Source of the DNA: Paramacrobiotus metropolitanus
Lineage: Eukaryota > Tardigrada > Eutardigrada > Parachela > Macrobiotidae
Reading direction: 5' to 3'
NCBI RefSeq assembly: GCF_019649055.1
Contig: NW_026570250.1
Coordinates: 744,001 to 808,000 of the forward strand
Length of the DNA stretch: 64,000 bases
The notes beneath the pieces are model-generated. The model was not told where the DNA came from. It saw only the letters and a program-made list of their open reading frames with translations, and made no database searches. Positions 24,980 to 37,702 of the stretch are shown piece after piece; the stretch's first letter is position 1; every line of letters begins with the position of its first letter. The position numbers were made by a program, and so were the translations under genes.

Positions 24980-25414
24980 TTAATTACTGAAAATTTTTCC
25001 GGTTTTCCGGCAATTGTACGCCAAATGTACCGGTAACATAGCATCCAACCAGCTTTTCCTGCAGTTAAGGACATAAGTTGGTGTCGGAAGGTCGACGGTG
25101 CTACGGATGCATAAAAAAGGAAATTTGTACGAACTATCGAGAAAACACTTGTGTGATAATGAGCGTAAAGCGTCGATAAACATTTTGTACCCCAGTCGAG
25201 GTATATATTTCCGTTGTAACCACAGCGCCGCATCCACCGTTGTCGAATGCCGAATGGTCACTCGGCTGCTGATTGGCTGGCATTGACATGTATCCACCTC
25301 TTGCTGGTTTCGCGCTCGATCTGTTGAAGCATTACAGAAATCAACGATCCATACGTTGTCTATACCAACCAGCACAGGAATGAAATCTCCGCTTTCATAT
25401 ACCCTCCAGTCCAC
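24980..25414 (-). pseudogene. Possible piggyBac-type transposase C-terminal remnant
   Basis: An unbroken minus-strand frame of 144 codons starts at 25414. The stretch VDAALWLQRKYIPRLGYKMF followed by a hydrophobic/aromatic segment resembles the MGGVD..D.....Y part of piggyBac-like transposases. The WRVYESGDFIPVLVG stretch before it could correspond to the W.D...V..LS motif. The YN..MGG signature itself is not intact. It ends within 235 bp of the Beat-like start codon, so this strand could alternatively be 5' regulatory DNA with a chance open frame. The family call is tentative. Confidence 0.3.
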
Positions 25415-25648
25415 ATATGCTCGTCAGTTCCGTTAGAATTATGACTCTATCTCTCGAAAATTCTTTCATCCTTTCAAGCGCAAATCGGTGATTCCGCGGA
25501 AAATCTGGATGCCCTTGGGTTCTTCTTGAAAACCTTTTAAAACTTCGCATATATAACGAAGAAGCTTGCTTTGCTGCATTGTTTATGGTGGTCCAGTGAC
25601 CATTTGTCTATGGATCTATGAGTGTGTAACGGAAATCGCCTGTCCACA

Positions 25649-28600
25649 ATGTTCCGACTACGGTGGTCACTGAAGCCATCGTGCAGTATTATTATTCTCT
25701 CGTTTCTCCTTGCATACTGCCGCCTGCATTGTGTTGAAGGTAAGCCAGTTTGCGGTACGCATTTTTTCCTTGGCGGATAATTTTATTACGGTATTGACGT
25801 GGTGATTCCAAAATACCTATGTGCTCATACAAACATGCACACAGCACACGATCGCAAACCGGAGCAGCACAGGTAGAACCGCGCGTGTGTGTGGACTCAA
25901 TGTCTTTTCCTTTAACAGCACTGTTTGTTCAGCATACTATCGATCTTGTTTCATGCTGATGCTGCGGCTGGTTGCAGCATTGGAAATACCGAAAATGCTA
26001 AAAAATTAGGTCACACCGGATGGAAAATCAGGGGTACAATGCCTGTTTTACCGTTTGATAAAAGCCCTTCTGACTGTATACGGTGCACAGCTTCCACGCT
26101 TTAATGCACAGCAAGCACTAATGAAAGATACCGGTAGCTTTTTTTTCTCTCCATAGAATTATAAACATCGACCTCTAATTAGTGAGCCGTATGAGAAATG
26201 CGGAAAAAACTCCCTTGCTCACTGATGCTTTTTTGCCCTATGAGATCTGAAACGCTCAAAGTGTATACCGCAGTGATGCTGCTGCATCTGTGTTGATTAA
26301 ACACAGTGTCTGTCGGCTATGAAGAAAGGGCGTATCCGTCCCGGAAAAAGCGTAGCGCTTAATCTAGTTCGTCGAGAGGGGAAATTGCTGTTCTCTGGTA
26401 TTATTAAAAACAGCACGAGTATACTCCTCCCTGACATTGTGCAGAAAAGCAGAAAACATGCTGTTCATTTTTGTGCATAAACATAAATTATCAGAGGAAC
26501 AGCGGTTTTTTACGGGCGGTCATCGGCGCGGTACCGGCTAACTTGGTCAGTTGGTTAGCATATTGTGTCTGTTGTGCAACGAGCAAACACCGGCAAAATC
26601 TATAGACTCTCTCTTGCTACAGTATGTACCAAAGCAAAAATTAGCGCAGATTGCCTGTGTACATAAACGGTTTGCGAAACGGAAAAGCCAGGCAGTGATC
26701 CAATGGATTACGCGAGGATAATAAGCAATTTGTTCTAATGATGTGTGTGAATACAGAGCACGGGGCTGTGTGCACGCCTAATTAAATTATCGATTAATGC
26801 CCTAACATATTTACAGTATAAGAATTTTTAAATTTTCACCCAGGCTCCTGCAACTGAGAACTGTGCACTTTGGAAAATGAGAAAACAAGGTGCTTTTTCC
26901 GCTTAGCGTGTGCGTGTGTAGGTGTTTGAGCATTCATGCACGGCTACTTGACCGGCAGCCCTCGGAAAATTAAAACAATGCCGATATAATGCGAGCTCGA
27001 TTAAGCCGAAATGGCGGAGGAGGATAGAATAAAAATGAGCGATCTGCTGCTGGTGTAGGTTGTGTACATTAAGATATTTCGCTGGCCACAAGAGGCCACA
27101 GTGGCGGAATTGTCGAGTTGTGTACAGATATCTGATGTGTGTTCTGCTGTTGTCTGCTGTCCGTAATGTCCTTATGCCGTACGAGCTGGGCTGTTAATCC
27201 TCATTATTGATTATGAAATATGCTTGGGTATCGTGTTGGGATTAATGGAAGTGAAGGAACAGGATTAGTGTCGCTTTCTTTTATTGACTCTCTACAGGCT
27301 TTCATAACGAAAATAATGACCGGCAGTGTTAGGTGCTGTAGAAATGATCGGGGTCCATTGTACGGCTACGTACACTTGATGATACACTCATCCACCATCA
27401 AACTCTACATACTCAACTTTAAAACCATCATAACCCATTCACACAATAATGGTTTATGGAATTACATATTCAGTCGGGAAATTGGATAGTATCTAATAAA
27501 TTTCTCTTATAAGATTTAATTGTGAATATCCTTTAATTATTTTCAGTTGGCGTCTTTTGCCAGTCAATGGTTTTCTCTTAAAAAAATTCAGAAAATATAC
27601 TGTTTTTGTGCGTTAGTCATTGACAATGTCAATTGATATAGCATGGATTTTTTATTTTATAGAGGTGCGGTCTTGATTACTGTTACATCACGTAACTTAA
27701 TCCATAACTGCTTATTTGAGCTGGAATTAATTGTGATCCCTGCGAGGCAGCGGAAGACACACCGGCGCTTTTCCGCACAATTAAAAATAATTGAGCAAAA
27801 CCGGCAACGTGCTGGCTACGGATGCGACTGAAAGGTTCCTCAAAAGAGGTCCCATAGAACAAAAAGATTTGCACAACAATTTGTGAAAAGAGATGCGTAA
27901 GGATCATGAGAAGTCCTTGGTGAGAATATTCCCATCGACATGAAAAACGCACAGCGTGCCATTGGCCGCGCTGTGCAGAGCGCGCGGAGGCCCGCGAGTG
28001 TACTGTTGCAAATAATAGGAAGCAGTGTCGCGTGGCTAAGTGTCATTAAGCTGCGCACTCCGCTCCGATAATTGGAACACTTTTCCTGCATTTTACACCA
28101 TTTCTCCTTTAGTCCTGAGTGGCAGTAGACAGTCTGGTGGCCGTTTCCCGAATGGTGCTCAATAAAGCTGGCACGGAGCGCGGGCCGGATATATACTGGC
28201 AGCCGAGCCGATTAACGGTCAGTTGCCGGGTGTGTGTCCAGCGACGTGCCAGACGGATTAGTCAGTGGTATGTATGGACGTATGGATGATTACATAAACA
28301 TACACACACACATGCCAGGTTGCGTCTGCAACACTCTCCTGATCGACTGACTCAGTTTCCTCCTCGCGCGCTAGTCGACACTACACACCTATTCAGGATG
28401 CCGGATAGGGCCGGGACGGGAGAAGGTTTCCAGTCAATATATATTGCGTGCCAAATAAAGTGACCGGTTGCTGTGTTGATGGGGTCGGCATTATGGATTA
28501 CGGCTGGTGTGCTGGTGTGTTGATCATTAATGAACAAAGCGCTGCTTTATTCAGCACCTGCTGTTTTTCATTGTTCGACTCATTATTAATTTATAAAAAA

Positions 28601-31600
28601 GTTTGACAGAGTTCACGTTAGGGTTAACTCCTCTGATTATAAACAGTATGTTCAAGTTCTCAGGCAGTGATGCGAATGACTGATTACCTAACTCGTCGAA
28701 GCTTCCTTTTATCGCAGTATATACCCATACAGTCGTACTTACGGGCGTTTAAAGTTCCGATGAAACTGTCCCGGGCTGCTCATTAAGACCTAATGGAAAA
28801 CGCAAACGATAATAACGAATAATCTTTATTGCTGCTGCAGATATTTGCCGGCTGCGATGGGCTTGAGATTTGCCTGAAACATTTCCTTACCTAAATTCTG
28901 CAGCTAGTACTTTTCTTTTGTTTGATTACAGGAAATTTTAATGGTGAAAACAAAGTACAGTACTTCTATCGTGGAACACGTTTATAGTTTAGTAAATAAT
29001 GTCTACAGAATCATAAATTGTTTGACAAATTTATCATAATTGATGTTGGTGATTAATTAAAAGCCAAAAGAATATTTTAAGTTACACGTTACAACTTCAT
29101 TTTAAACTATTTTATTTCCTCTACTCAGGTAGTCTAGTACGAGTAACTGTTCGAGTTTGTAAGTCTTCCCATGCTACCGGAATTCACATGTGACTTCAAG
29201 TTTTTTTGCGGTGCTCTAACCACTTGCAATAAGCAAACATGTCAGTGAGTTTAATCGACAGTTTTAGCAGCTATCAACGGCTTAAACTGCGAACCCGTTC
29301 ACTGGTCATCGTAAGCGTAATGGAGCATGAAGTTCAGTGTTCGTTTTTGATATGTACGACAGTTGTCATCCTTTTACAGTCGTGTGCTAAAACGGTTTCT
29401 GGATGGCATAGTTCACGAAAAAATGCAACAGTGAATTTGATCTTTTTAACCCCGAAAGAAAGGAACGATGGTCAGGAATGTCAAACTGGCACCAAAATAA
29501 CACTGTCAAAGTCATTTCGAATTGCCGGCAAATTGGTGCTTGCTACTGCCCAGCCTAATTATTAGTAGTCATGCGGCTAATTCTTCTATAGCATCAGTGC
29601 TGTTGACTGCATGAGCAAAACTCTAATAACTGCAAAAAAAACAACAGTTGTTACGTGCACGGCAAATAAAAATATATAAAAGCACGAAAATTTTAATAAA
29701 TCGTTAAATATAAGCATACAATTTTATCCTGTAGGAGTCGCTGTGTTTTTTCATAATTCCAATTTATCATTGCTGGATACATCACTAATGGTCGACGATG
29801 TACTAAGATTTTTAAAGGATCAGCCACGCTACGCACTGCAACAGCGCATCCTTCCGGTAGCACTTGAAGAGCCTAAATCTGTTGCAGGTGAACAAAATAC
29901 CGTCTATGCTATACTGGGAAGTCCTGCCATAATCTCTTGTAATGGTTATGATGCTGCGAGAGCCAGCGGCGATAATTCCACGGGCAATAACGTCACTGAG
30001 ATCTTTTCGGTGCGATGGTTCAAAGATCACCAGACCAGCGACTATATTGTCTTCACCTTCCTGCACATGTTCTCCCATAAAACCATGATGCCCCAGAACG
30101 AATGGAAGGACAGGAATATTACCTTCGCCATCCAGGATCAACCGCAAATTCGATTACCTAACGTGACCTTTAAGGATGAGGCAAATTACATTTGCGATCT
30201 GACGCTATCGGCAGGCATTAAGCCGATCGTATCGGAAACACGCTTGAAGGTCGTAGGTAAGGTTGTCGGATAAACAACTTTATAAATAAACCTACGTGTG
30301 GTGGCTAGGTATTGATTAAGATCATATCAATATTCATTATCAAAATATGATGTTTACTTGTGTTTGTTGCGCAGTGCTTTCTACTTGTTCATATGGTAAT
30401 TCCTTCCGGCAGTGTACGGAGTACTACAATTTAACCGGTCAATGTGTTTTTTCATCGGGTTGTGCTTTACCCATCTCATTCTAATAATATTTAATTACAA
30501 TTATATTGTATGAAATAATTATAGACCATAATTATTTTTCCGGATAAAACCTTATTTTTTTCATGAGAATATTGCTTTCAATGCTTTGGTATCATGTTCT
30601 GTCAAAAAGCACATGCACAGCTTCCGTTGTTTTCAGGTTATTACGTAATACTCAATTTCTGGCTCGTACGTAGGCATCACATCATAATAAACATGCAGTA
30701 TATAGTTGTACTTAATCAGGGCACAACACTCGTATACTGTACTCCTCTTAAAGATCATTTTTTTAACTATTTTCATGGGTTTACATAAATTAACTGGAGC
30801 CAAAAAGTGCTGCACTGATACGTTGCAATACCAAGAACTGGGATATAAACACGAATTAAAATAGGCCACCTAAATAAATTATTTTGATCGCAACAGACTC
30901 ATGTCCTCCATTAAATACTTAATTCGTGGTGACGGTTATTCCAATTAGAATTCAATTCTAATTTTGCTAAGTTCACTTTTCGTCGCCCGAATGTTACGTA
31001 ATTGAATTATATTACGAAAAATTGTCTATAAGCAGAGAATCTGCATGGGAGCAATTTCCCAAATAACACTTTAAACATTAAAGCTTTTAAAAGCAGTCGC
31101 ATGGGTGGAGTAGCGTCTAATCATGATAATGATGACTTTTGTGGATTAGTGACAAAATGATTAATGGGCGGTTTGACTGTTGATGTTGGTTGCAGCTTGT
31201 CCGGAAACTGTTGATGTGGCCGTTATTAATAGCACGTCTCCCGGTCCGGCAATGGTTGAGAAAAGTGGGAACAACAACAATAACATCACCAATATCACTT
31301 TATCATCCGCCACCGGCAGTACACTGACATTTCTTCGAGGGACACGCATAATGGTGCGCTGCTCGGCGGTATCGTATCCGGAAGCCGGGATCAGCATTAG
31401 TATTCCTGGCCTGAATTTGTACAAACCTGACTGGGAAAATTTGCGGGAAAGCCCGGGAGATCATGGTTATGTACAGCGGACACTGGATGCCTGGTTCACA
31501 TTGGAGGCAGCGGACAATCTGCTGCGCAGTAAATCACTTACCATTGATTGTAAAGCCTCAGTGGCTAATGGGACGTGCGACAACACCAGCTCGCTCAGCA

Positions 31601-34600
31601 TACAGTTCCTCCTGCCCACCACAAGTAAGTTCATCAGCCCAATTTTAAAACACTGCAATTAGGGACACTGCGATTTTGATTCCATAAGGCAGCATGCCAA
31701 AGAAATTTTAAGTTCCATTACGGCAGTTATACACATAAATAGCGCGCTGAAGTGTTTCGTGATTTTCTGGATCTGTACAATTTTAATCGGATGGAAATTT
31801 TAACCCGTTAACCTCAAACTGCATATGGACTACTCGTCATATACAACGTTGTGCTCATACTTAATAATAAACTTACATTTAAATTCATATCTTAATAATA
31901 AACGTTTTTTTGAAATTTTTGTTGTCTGGTTTTTTGTTTGCTATTTATTGGATAGCCACAAAAGTGTACGAGGTATTATATTTCTTGACATTATGAGAAG
32001 AACAGGTTTATGTATATGAATTTGTTTATTGTAACAGGTGATTTTTATAAGCCTGATTACTTTTGTTGTAATTAGTGGTTCTTTATAAGCTAGCTGACGT
32101 AATAATAGTGCAATGATCTAATCTGTAGCAACGGCTACAACAACAACTACTACTACGACCACTACAACTACTACGACCACAACTACGACTATCCCTCCAG
32201 TTGCGGCTAAAGTTTCGGCAGCTAGCTCTGCTTCTGATAAGCCCACAACTAAAGGTCCGAATTCTGGTGGTGAAGGGAACACTCTTTCCGGTCTTGTGCT
32301 GTTGGTTACCTTCTCTCTATCTGCACTTTTCCTTTACATGCACTCTGGAACTCTTCACTAAATAACATCACCGGTTGCACACTGCATTTCCGCGTTTCAC
32401 ATCGAATTTTTCATATGCCACACTAGATGTTTTTCGACGCACCGTTTCCGTTTCACTTTTTGCACCAAATTCACCATCGTCTATATAGTATCCAAATCAA
32501 TCTGGGTACTCAGCATAATATTGTTTACCATGTCCATTGTTTTGCAAATAATGATCACCACACCGTGGATATAATTTCGGATTCTGTCCAGAAAGATTTT
32601 ATGTGCTTTAGAAAGGCTAGTTTCATCATGGCTGGATTTTGGTTTATCACCTAATCATGCTTAGCGATAGTCTTTCAAACATTTTATTAAAGTTATAAAC
32701 TATGAAATACAAAGTAGTACCCGCTATCAGAATACAGCTATAGCCTATACCAACCCTCGTCGTTTCCTTGTGGATAACAGGAAGTGCAGTTTACCGGCTA
32801 TTATGCCATCTATGTTTGCTTAGTGCTAATGCTCACTGAAACAGCGCAAAGCTCCATACGATGCACCACATACTCTCACAGGATAAATCAATTATCGAAT
32901 CGTCACTTTAGTTAATTGTATCGTTTTTTGATGCTGTCAAAGCAGTTGATTACTTTGCGAATGGGTATTGACTGACTGATGTTGTGTTTGCTGGGGGCGG
33001 CTGATTTCTGCACGCTTGCTTGTTGTAGCACGCTCCGCTTGCGCAATCTGTACATTTCTCGTCTTCCTGTTCTTTCTTTTCATGACCATCCCCGCGCTAT
33101 TCTATCCTTCTCCACATTTTTTACTTAGTAAAATTGTTTCAAGGATCATTACTCTTTTCAGTGCGTTGCAGATAGCCGAAAACAAGGCGCTATGTTATTT
33201 GTAATATTTTTATTAATAATTTTTTGCATTTTTTATTGATGAAATTACGTTGAAATGGCATTTTTTGAGCTGCCTGGTTGGCAACAACTTGGTAAACAAC
33301 CATTGTATTTTGTCCCGTATTGTCAAGCTTTCTTGGGTTTTTACAGAAGCTTTAAGAAGTAGCGCGACGGCATTGGTTAACAGCGACGCCGGTAAGTGCA
33401 TATAGAGGATACACACTTTTTCCTAAAAGGCCTTAGTCAATACTCGAACAAAATCGAAACGGCAATGTTTATCCACAACGATCGGGTATATCCCTTTCGA
33501 CTGCAACCAGAAAAATCAATGCCCATAGAGAAGTCAGTTAATTGAAAAAAGGATCTGCACGGGATAACCTTGCCGCCCACACCGTAAGCTGTGTACCGTG
33601 TGGCTCTGTGCGCCGGCACTGTACTGCATTGTGCACTCATTGCTATGAACTGACGCCGGGCGTCGTCGAGGCAGGGAGAAAAAGCTTTTTAGAGATTTGC
33701 TATATATTAGAGGAGTGGATTCAATCGATCCCATCTTGCCTTGATCACTGCTCCCGTTACCTCGGCATTGGGTTAGTGTGGAACTAAGCCAGATGCTGGG
33801 AATGAAATACCGCGCACATATACAAAGCACACACACTAGTTCTATATCATGTATGCGTGAGGGTCCGCGCTGCATCTGTTGACCTCGTAAGAAAAACGCC
33901 AATAATCTTCCAAAATGCTTTTACTGTGTAGCTTTGTTGTTGTGCTAAGTACTGCTTCTTAGTGGTTTCGATGGCGGGGAAAACATTTTCTAACCCGGCA
34001 AACGGACAGAGTAAAGGCTTTGCATATAGTGCCTTTTAAGGCCGAAATCAGGCTTCCGAACGGCATCGTGCCGAGGTCAAAGAGACATTTAATAGAGGGT
34101 ACCGGCAAAATGTTCTCAACATGCGTTCTGCGTGTGGAATAACATGCAGAGTTATTATTCATGGCGTATGGAAACTGTTCAGATGCTTGACAGCTTCAGG
34201 CCTTGAAAATGGCAAGGTTACCGTGGTTTGCAGCTGTGTCTGCATGCATGCTGGCAGTGCGGTAGTTGGTCAATCACTTTGAAATGTCCATTACGTTTTG
34301 CTACTAAAGTCAGCAGTTATCGCGTACGCATTAGCGCTTATCGATATTACATTTGTTATAGTAAATGTTTATTCCTATCTTTACCAGGTGTATTAGTTTA
34401 TACAAAATGGTTGTTTAAAGCGCGATACACAATGGTTTTAGAAGATTTAATAGTAATATATACATCAGAAATCAAAGTGCACTAGACAATGTAGACATTA
34501 GCGCTAGACATTAATATGCACTATACGGAAGCAATTGTTTAATTATAAACTTTACGAAAACAAGTACATAGTGGCGGGATAAATTAAATTTTGCTTAAAT

Positions 34601-37078
34601 GTTTGAAGCCAACAACCAAATAAAAATGCTAGCACTTCAGTTGATACTGATTAATAAAAAACAAGGAATTAAAAAGTTGCTTCTACATACGCATATTTCC
34701 ATTCATATATTTCTCTTTTTCTTTTTAGTTACTCATCGCAGTAGAATAAGTAATGATTTCAGTAAGTGGAATGATTGGCTATCTTAATTTGACTTGAAAG
34801 TTTGGTGTTTGCTGCTTTGACTATAATAGGAAAACCGGCAACAGAAGATGTACTGAGTAATGTTTGCACCCGTGCGGCTACAAATTTATGATCATGGATA
34901 TAAAACGGGATTTACAGATTCACATCATATATAACATTAAGTAGCCTGTTATTTATTGCCCAAGAATGACTCAGGGGGCACCCGACTGACCGTCCGAGTA
35001 AATCCTCTTTTAAAATTGATTGTTCCAACAACCAGGCTGCTTTTATACCAAGTAATAGATGCTAGCACTTAAGAACACAAGGGTTTGCATGTTTCAAAAT
35101 TTTAATCGTGCCCAGAATTGATGGAACGATAGTCAGCTGTTGGCACTTAAACAATATCGTATGTGGCAATAAAACTCAATTTCTAGCGTGATTTATTGTT
35201 CGAACAAACTATAACGGCACGTAGTCGGAGAACTGTATCAAATTTAAAAGTGATTTCTATTTAAAGCGTCTTTAGTAAATGGAACATCATGAATGCCTTA
35301 AGTGTTTATAATTTGTCGATTTTCCCAACCATGTCGTTGTGTATGTGTGCACTGGTGGTAATTAAAGTCACAGCCGATCACAGCAATGGGTGACATCCAA
35401 AACATATACATTTTCTATCTTTGCGTCTTAAGCACGTTTATATAGTATAATATTTAATTATTTTAAACAGGTATGAAAACAATTTAAAACTTGAAAAATC
35501 CAAAATAGCATATTTACTGTAGTAATTCTTCCGAAATCAGAATAATTCTGCCGTCACCGAAGCGCTATAAGCCAGCCTTTGATACAACGCGTACGGTACT
35601 TTATGTTTACTTACATGTTCGAAATTTTTGCGGCTACAATGGTTGGTATATTATAAGCGTAACAGATAATAGATAACATTTAGATAATATAGATAATAAA
35701 TATAGTATAACAGTAAAATTTCAGTTTTAGTAATATAAGAATTTTAGCAATTTGGCGGTTGTGTTTGCTTTGTCAACTTTCGGGAAGTCGCGTTTAGCAA
35801 GAATATGCAACAAATTACGGCAGCTGTTGTTTATGTGTGGCTGAATCTTTTTTAATTTAAAATGGATAGAAGTAGGTTAATTTAATATGACAACTATGAG
35901 TGTAGCGTACTATTAGTGGGCCATAAAAGTGTCGAAGCGATTACGTTACAAGCGGTCTGTTTGAACAAGAAACATTTGGCTGCCCCTTAATGTTCATTTA
36001 CCGTCAAAATCTTATAACGTTATTTTGTGCTTGATGGAGTTTCATGCGGCATTAAGAGCTTGTCTGTCCAATTTTGTTTACATTGACGGTTGATGTTACT
36101 CTTATAACTCTTAACTTTTCAAGTGTTGTACGATCCGGTAAAACCCAGACCGATTGACACAGTGCGCTACATCCTGGAATTCCCAAACCGGCAAAAAAAT
36201 TCGCGCATTCTTTCCACCATCTGAAAGTAGTGAAAGGCATCTGGCTGTCATTTCTGAAACCGTCAAACGCATCTCTTGATTCCAATAGACTCCACTGTCC
36301 CTTAACTGACCACTGTCCACCCATCCATTATTAATTATGCTGTTACAGTTTTTGATTGCTACTGGAAAAGCGTTTGTTATTCTTATGCGTTTATTACCAG
36401 ATCCTTAATTGAATAATTAACTCATAATTGCGAAAGCTATCGGTTCAAAGGCACTTCAATACCCTACACAAGCAGCACTTTCACACAATTAACGTAATAT
36501 AAATGGAAGCAGCCGTTTCGCGAGTCACGAGAAGCGCAAAGGGGAAGCGATAGCCATTTGAAAAATGGATGATACATAATATCGTTTCTGACAAGTAACC
36601 ATATGGTTGAGAGCATTAGAGCCAGAGTTATTAATTATTGATTTAGTCCTGACATACAGTATACGAATACCTGGTAAGCCCGGCATCATAATGTTACTCC
36701 CAGGAGTCCTGTCCTAATTTCTATACCATATATCGCCACATACGTATATACATACATATATACCCCAAGCGTATACGTTGTATTGTACTTACGTGACGGC
36801 TTGATCCGTCTGTTCGTTGGCCGATATACAAAATACCTACCTGTATTTTATCTGACCAAACAGCTATAGTTTTTGCCCGCTTGATGTATTGTTTCTTTCC
36901 GGCTTTTGTAGAGACGTCAATATTGACCGGGGGATTGACGAATGCTCAAATTGCGGGGATCGTTATTGGATGCCTGATCGCCGTATCCCTCATTGGCGGA
37001 CTAGTGTACCTGGCATTACGTCAGACCAATAAAGGTTCTACAAAAATTGATCCCTCTCCTAGTCAAACACCTACCTAA
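25649..37078 (+). CDS. beat: Two-Ig secreted/membrane protein, Beaten-path-like, with alternative 3' ends
   Basis: Core exons: 25649-25739 (signal peptide, LKPSCSIIILSFLLAYCRLH), 29735-30256 (Ig1) and 31196-31624 (Ig2). All junctions are phase 1. Ig1 has Cys in IISCNG, Trp in FSVRWFKDH, and DEANYICDLT. Ig2 has MVRCSAV and a second Cys in SLTIDCKASV, with N-glycosylation sites. The VRWFKD...Y motif and the LTIDCKA segment after a variable Ig2 core match what I remember of Beaten path proteins, which bind Side receptors in fly motor-axon guidance. With the exon at 36912-37078 the product is 402 aa with helix IAGIVIGCLIAVSLIGGLVY and a short tail. With 32129-32361 it is 424 aa with a GPI-type end; with 37703-37881 it is 406 aa and soluble. 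The Ig call is firm. The Beat assignment is an inference, strengthened by the neighbouring Side-like gene. Confidence 0.75.
28190..28223 (+). promoter_or_regulatory. Candidate TATA + initiator core promoter
   Basis: TATATA at 28190-28195 is followed by TCAGT at 28219-28223, placing the initiator A 31 bp after the first T of the TATA. That is the canonical arthropod spacing. AGACG, the downstream-element consensus, begins at +31 rather than the usual +28. It lies in a GC-rich patch inside the first intron of the Beat-like gene, 1.5 kb before the Ig1 exon. No first coding exon for such a transcript was found, so it may drive an alternative 5' end or be chance. Confidence 0.35.
32129..32361 (+). 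CDS. beat: Alternative terminal exon: Thr-rich stalk plus GPI-anchor-type C-terminus
   Basis: The acceptor ATCTGTAG precedes 32129 and the exon enters in phase 1, matching the donor at 31624. It encodes an almost pure threonine run of about 18 residues, then IPPVAAKVSAASSASDKPTT. A small-residue NSGGEG site follows, then a hydrophobic end (LSGLVLLVTFSLSALFLYM) and seven final residues before TAA. No basic stop-transfer follows the hydrophobic stretch. That is the layout of a GPI attachment signal, with a mucin-type O-glycosylated stalk likely. An ATTAAA polyadenylation-type hexamer lies at about 32686. Known fly Beat proteins include GPI-linked and secreted members. Confidence 0.8.
33029..33204 (+). 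CDS. Candidate further terminal exon with hydrophobic segment
   Basis: A good acceptor (GCTTGCTTGTTGTAG) precedes 33029. The frame entered in phase 1 from 31624 is open for 58 codons to a TAA. It encodes RSACAICTFLVFLFFLFMTI and then a mixed polar tail. It could supply a second membrane-anchored end to the Beat-like protein. The hydrophobic composition of T-rich DNA can mimic this, so transcript evidence is decisive. Confidence 0.3.
34729..34761 (+). CDS. Candidate 33-nt cassette exon of the Beat-like gene
   Basis: A strong polypyrimidine tract ending TTTCTTTTTAG precedes 34729, and a perfect GTAAGT donor follows 34761. Entry and exit are both phase 1. It can therefore be inserted between 31624 and any of the terminal exons without changing the frame, adding ITHRSRISNDF plus one split codon. 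If used, it would lengthen the juxtamembrane stalk by 11 residues. If the donor is skipped, the frame runs to a stop at 34787. Confidence 0.45.
35662..35706. repeat. AGATAATA-type simple repeat
   Basis: Four imperfect AGATAA(TA) units in an AT-rich intron. It is a minor low-complexity tract with no further structure. Confidence 0.6.
36912..37078 (+). CDS. beat: Alternative terminal exon: transmembrane end of the Beat-like protein
   Basis: A pyrimidine-rich acceptor (TTTCCGGCTTTTGTAG) precedes 36912 and phase 1 entry matches the donor at 31624. It encodes a short extracellular linker (TSILTGGLTNAQ), a single helix, then LRQTNKGSTKIDPSPSQTPT and TAA. An Arg directly after the helix and a polar 20-residue tail are typical of a type I membrane protein with a very short cytoplasmic end. 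It contains no tyrosine motif. Confidence 0.75.
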
Positions 37079-37702
37079 AACACTGCTGGCTGTGCTGTGT
37101 TTTTCAACTGTCATCCTCCTCGTAATTTCTTGTGATCGTACGGCTGGCTGTTTGAGTACAATTTAATAATATCTTCGACAGCATGCATTACCGCACCGAT
37201 GAACAAACATTTCCAGTTAAATTTATATGTCTTGCAACGCTATTCTCTTCCCGGTGTCAGGGCTTCGAGCATTAATTATGGCCAATTTTCTGGTGCATAG
37301 TTTGTGTAATCTTTCTAAAGTAGCTCTTGCAGGTAACGTGAATGTACAAACAAAATTAAAATTACTAGAAACAGCTGGTCAGTTTACTATGAATAAAATA
37401 AATTATTTTCTGTTTTACCTATTGGTTTCTAAAATAACGCAGGCACAGAAAATCGGTTATTTCTTATTGCAGTCAAAACAACTTTCTCATTACATTTTAT
37501 CAGTGCGGTATCTAGAATTAGAGATCATAAAAACTGTATCATATTTTATTGCTGAATCAAATTTCCGTTGCATTCAATTCGGCTTTTAATTTATGACCTT
37601 TGTCTTCATTCTCTACCTTTGCTTTTGTTTCCTGTGTTTTCGCATTTTTAATTTGCGTTATGAACGTGTGTCGCATTAAACAAACGTCATGTGCCTACAC
37701 AG

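Larger units (their letters stand above)
10638..25648. other. 15-kb intergenic interval between divergent Side-like and Beat-like genes
   Basis: No gene I can support. The interval contains transposase-like remnants (18989-19331 and 24980-25414), an inverted-repeat pair (21340-22826), an unassigned coding-like fragment (15412-15606) and a GC-richer patch at about 24300-24480. Isolated ATG-to-donor stretches at 12658-12750 and 20976-21059, each ending in a GTATGT donor, could be first exons. No continuing exon was found for either. The rest is AT-rich and without visible structure. Since it separates the start codons of two divergent genes, it should hold their promoters. Confidence 0.6.

Noticed and set aside
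29239-29565. 108-codon frame with a leader-like hydrophobic stretch just before the Ig1 exon
   Set aside because: No convincing phase 1 donor to join it to 29735, and a complete signal-peptide exon already exists at 25649.
37227-37589. 120-codon plus-strand open frame between two terminal exons of the Beat-like gene
   Set aside because: Low-complexity hydrophobic/polar mixture with no acceptor giving the right phase; treated as intron or UTR.
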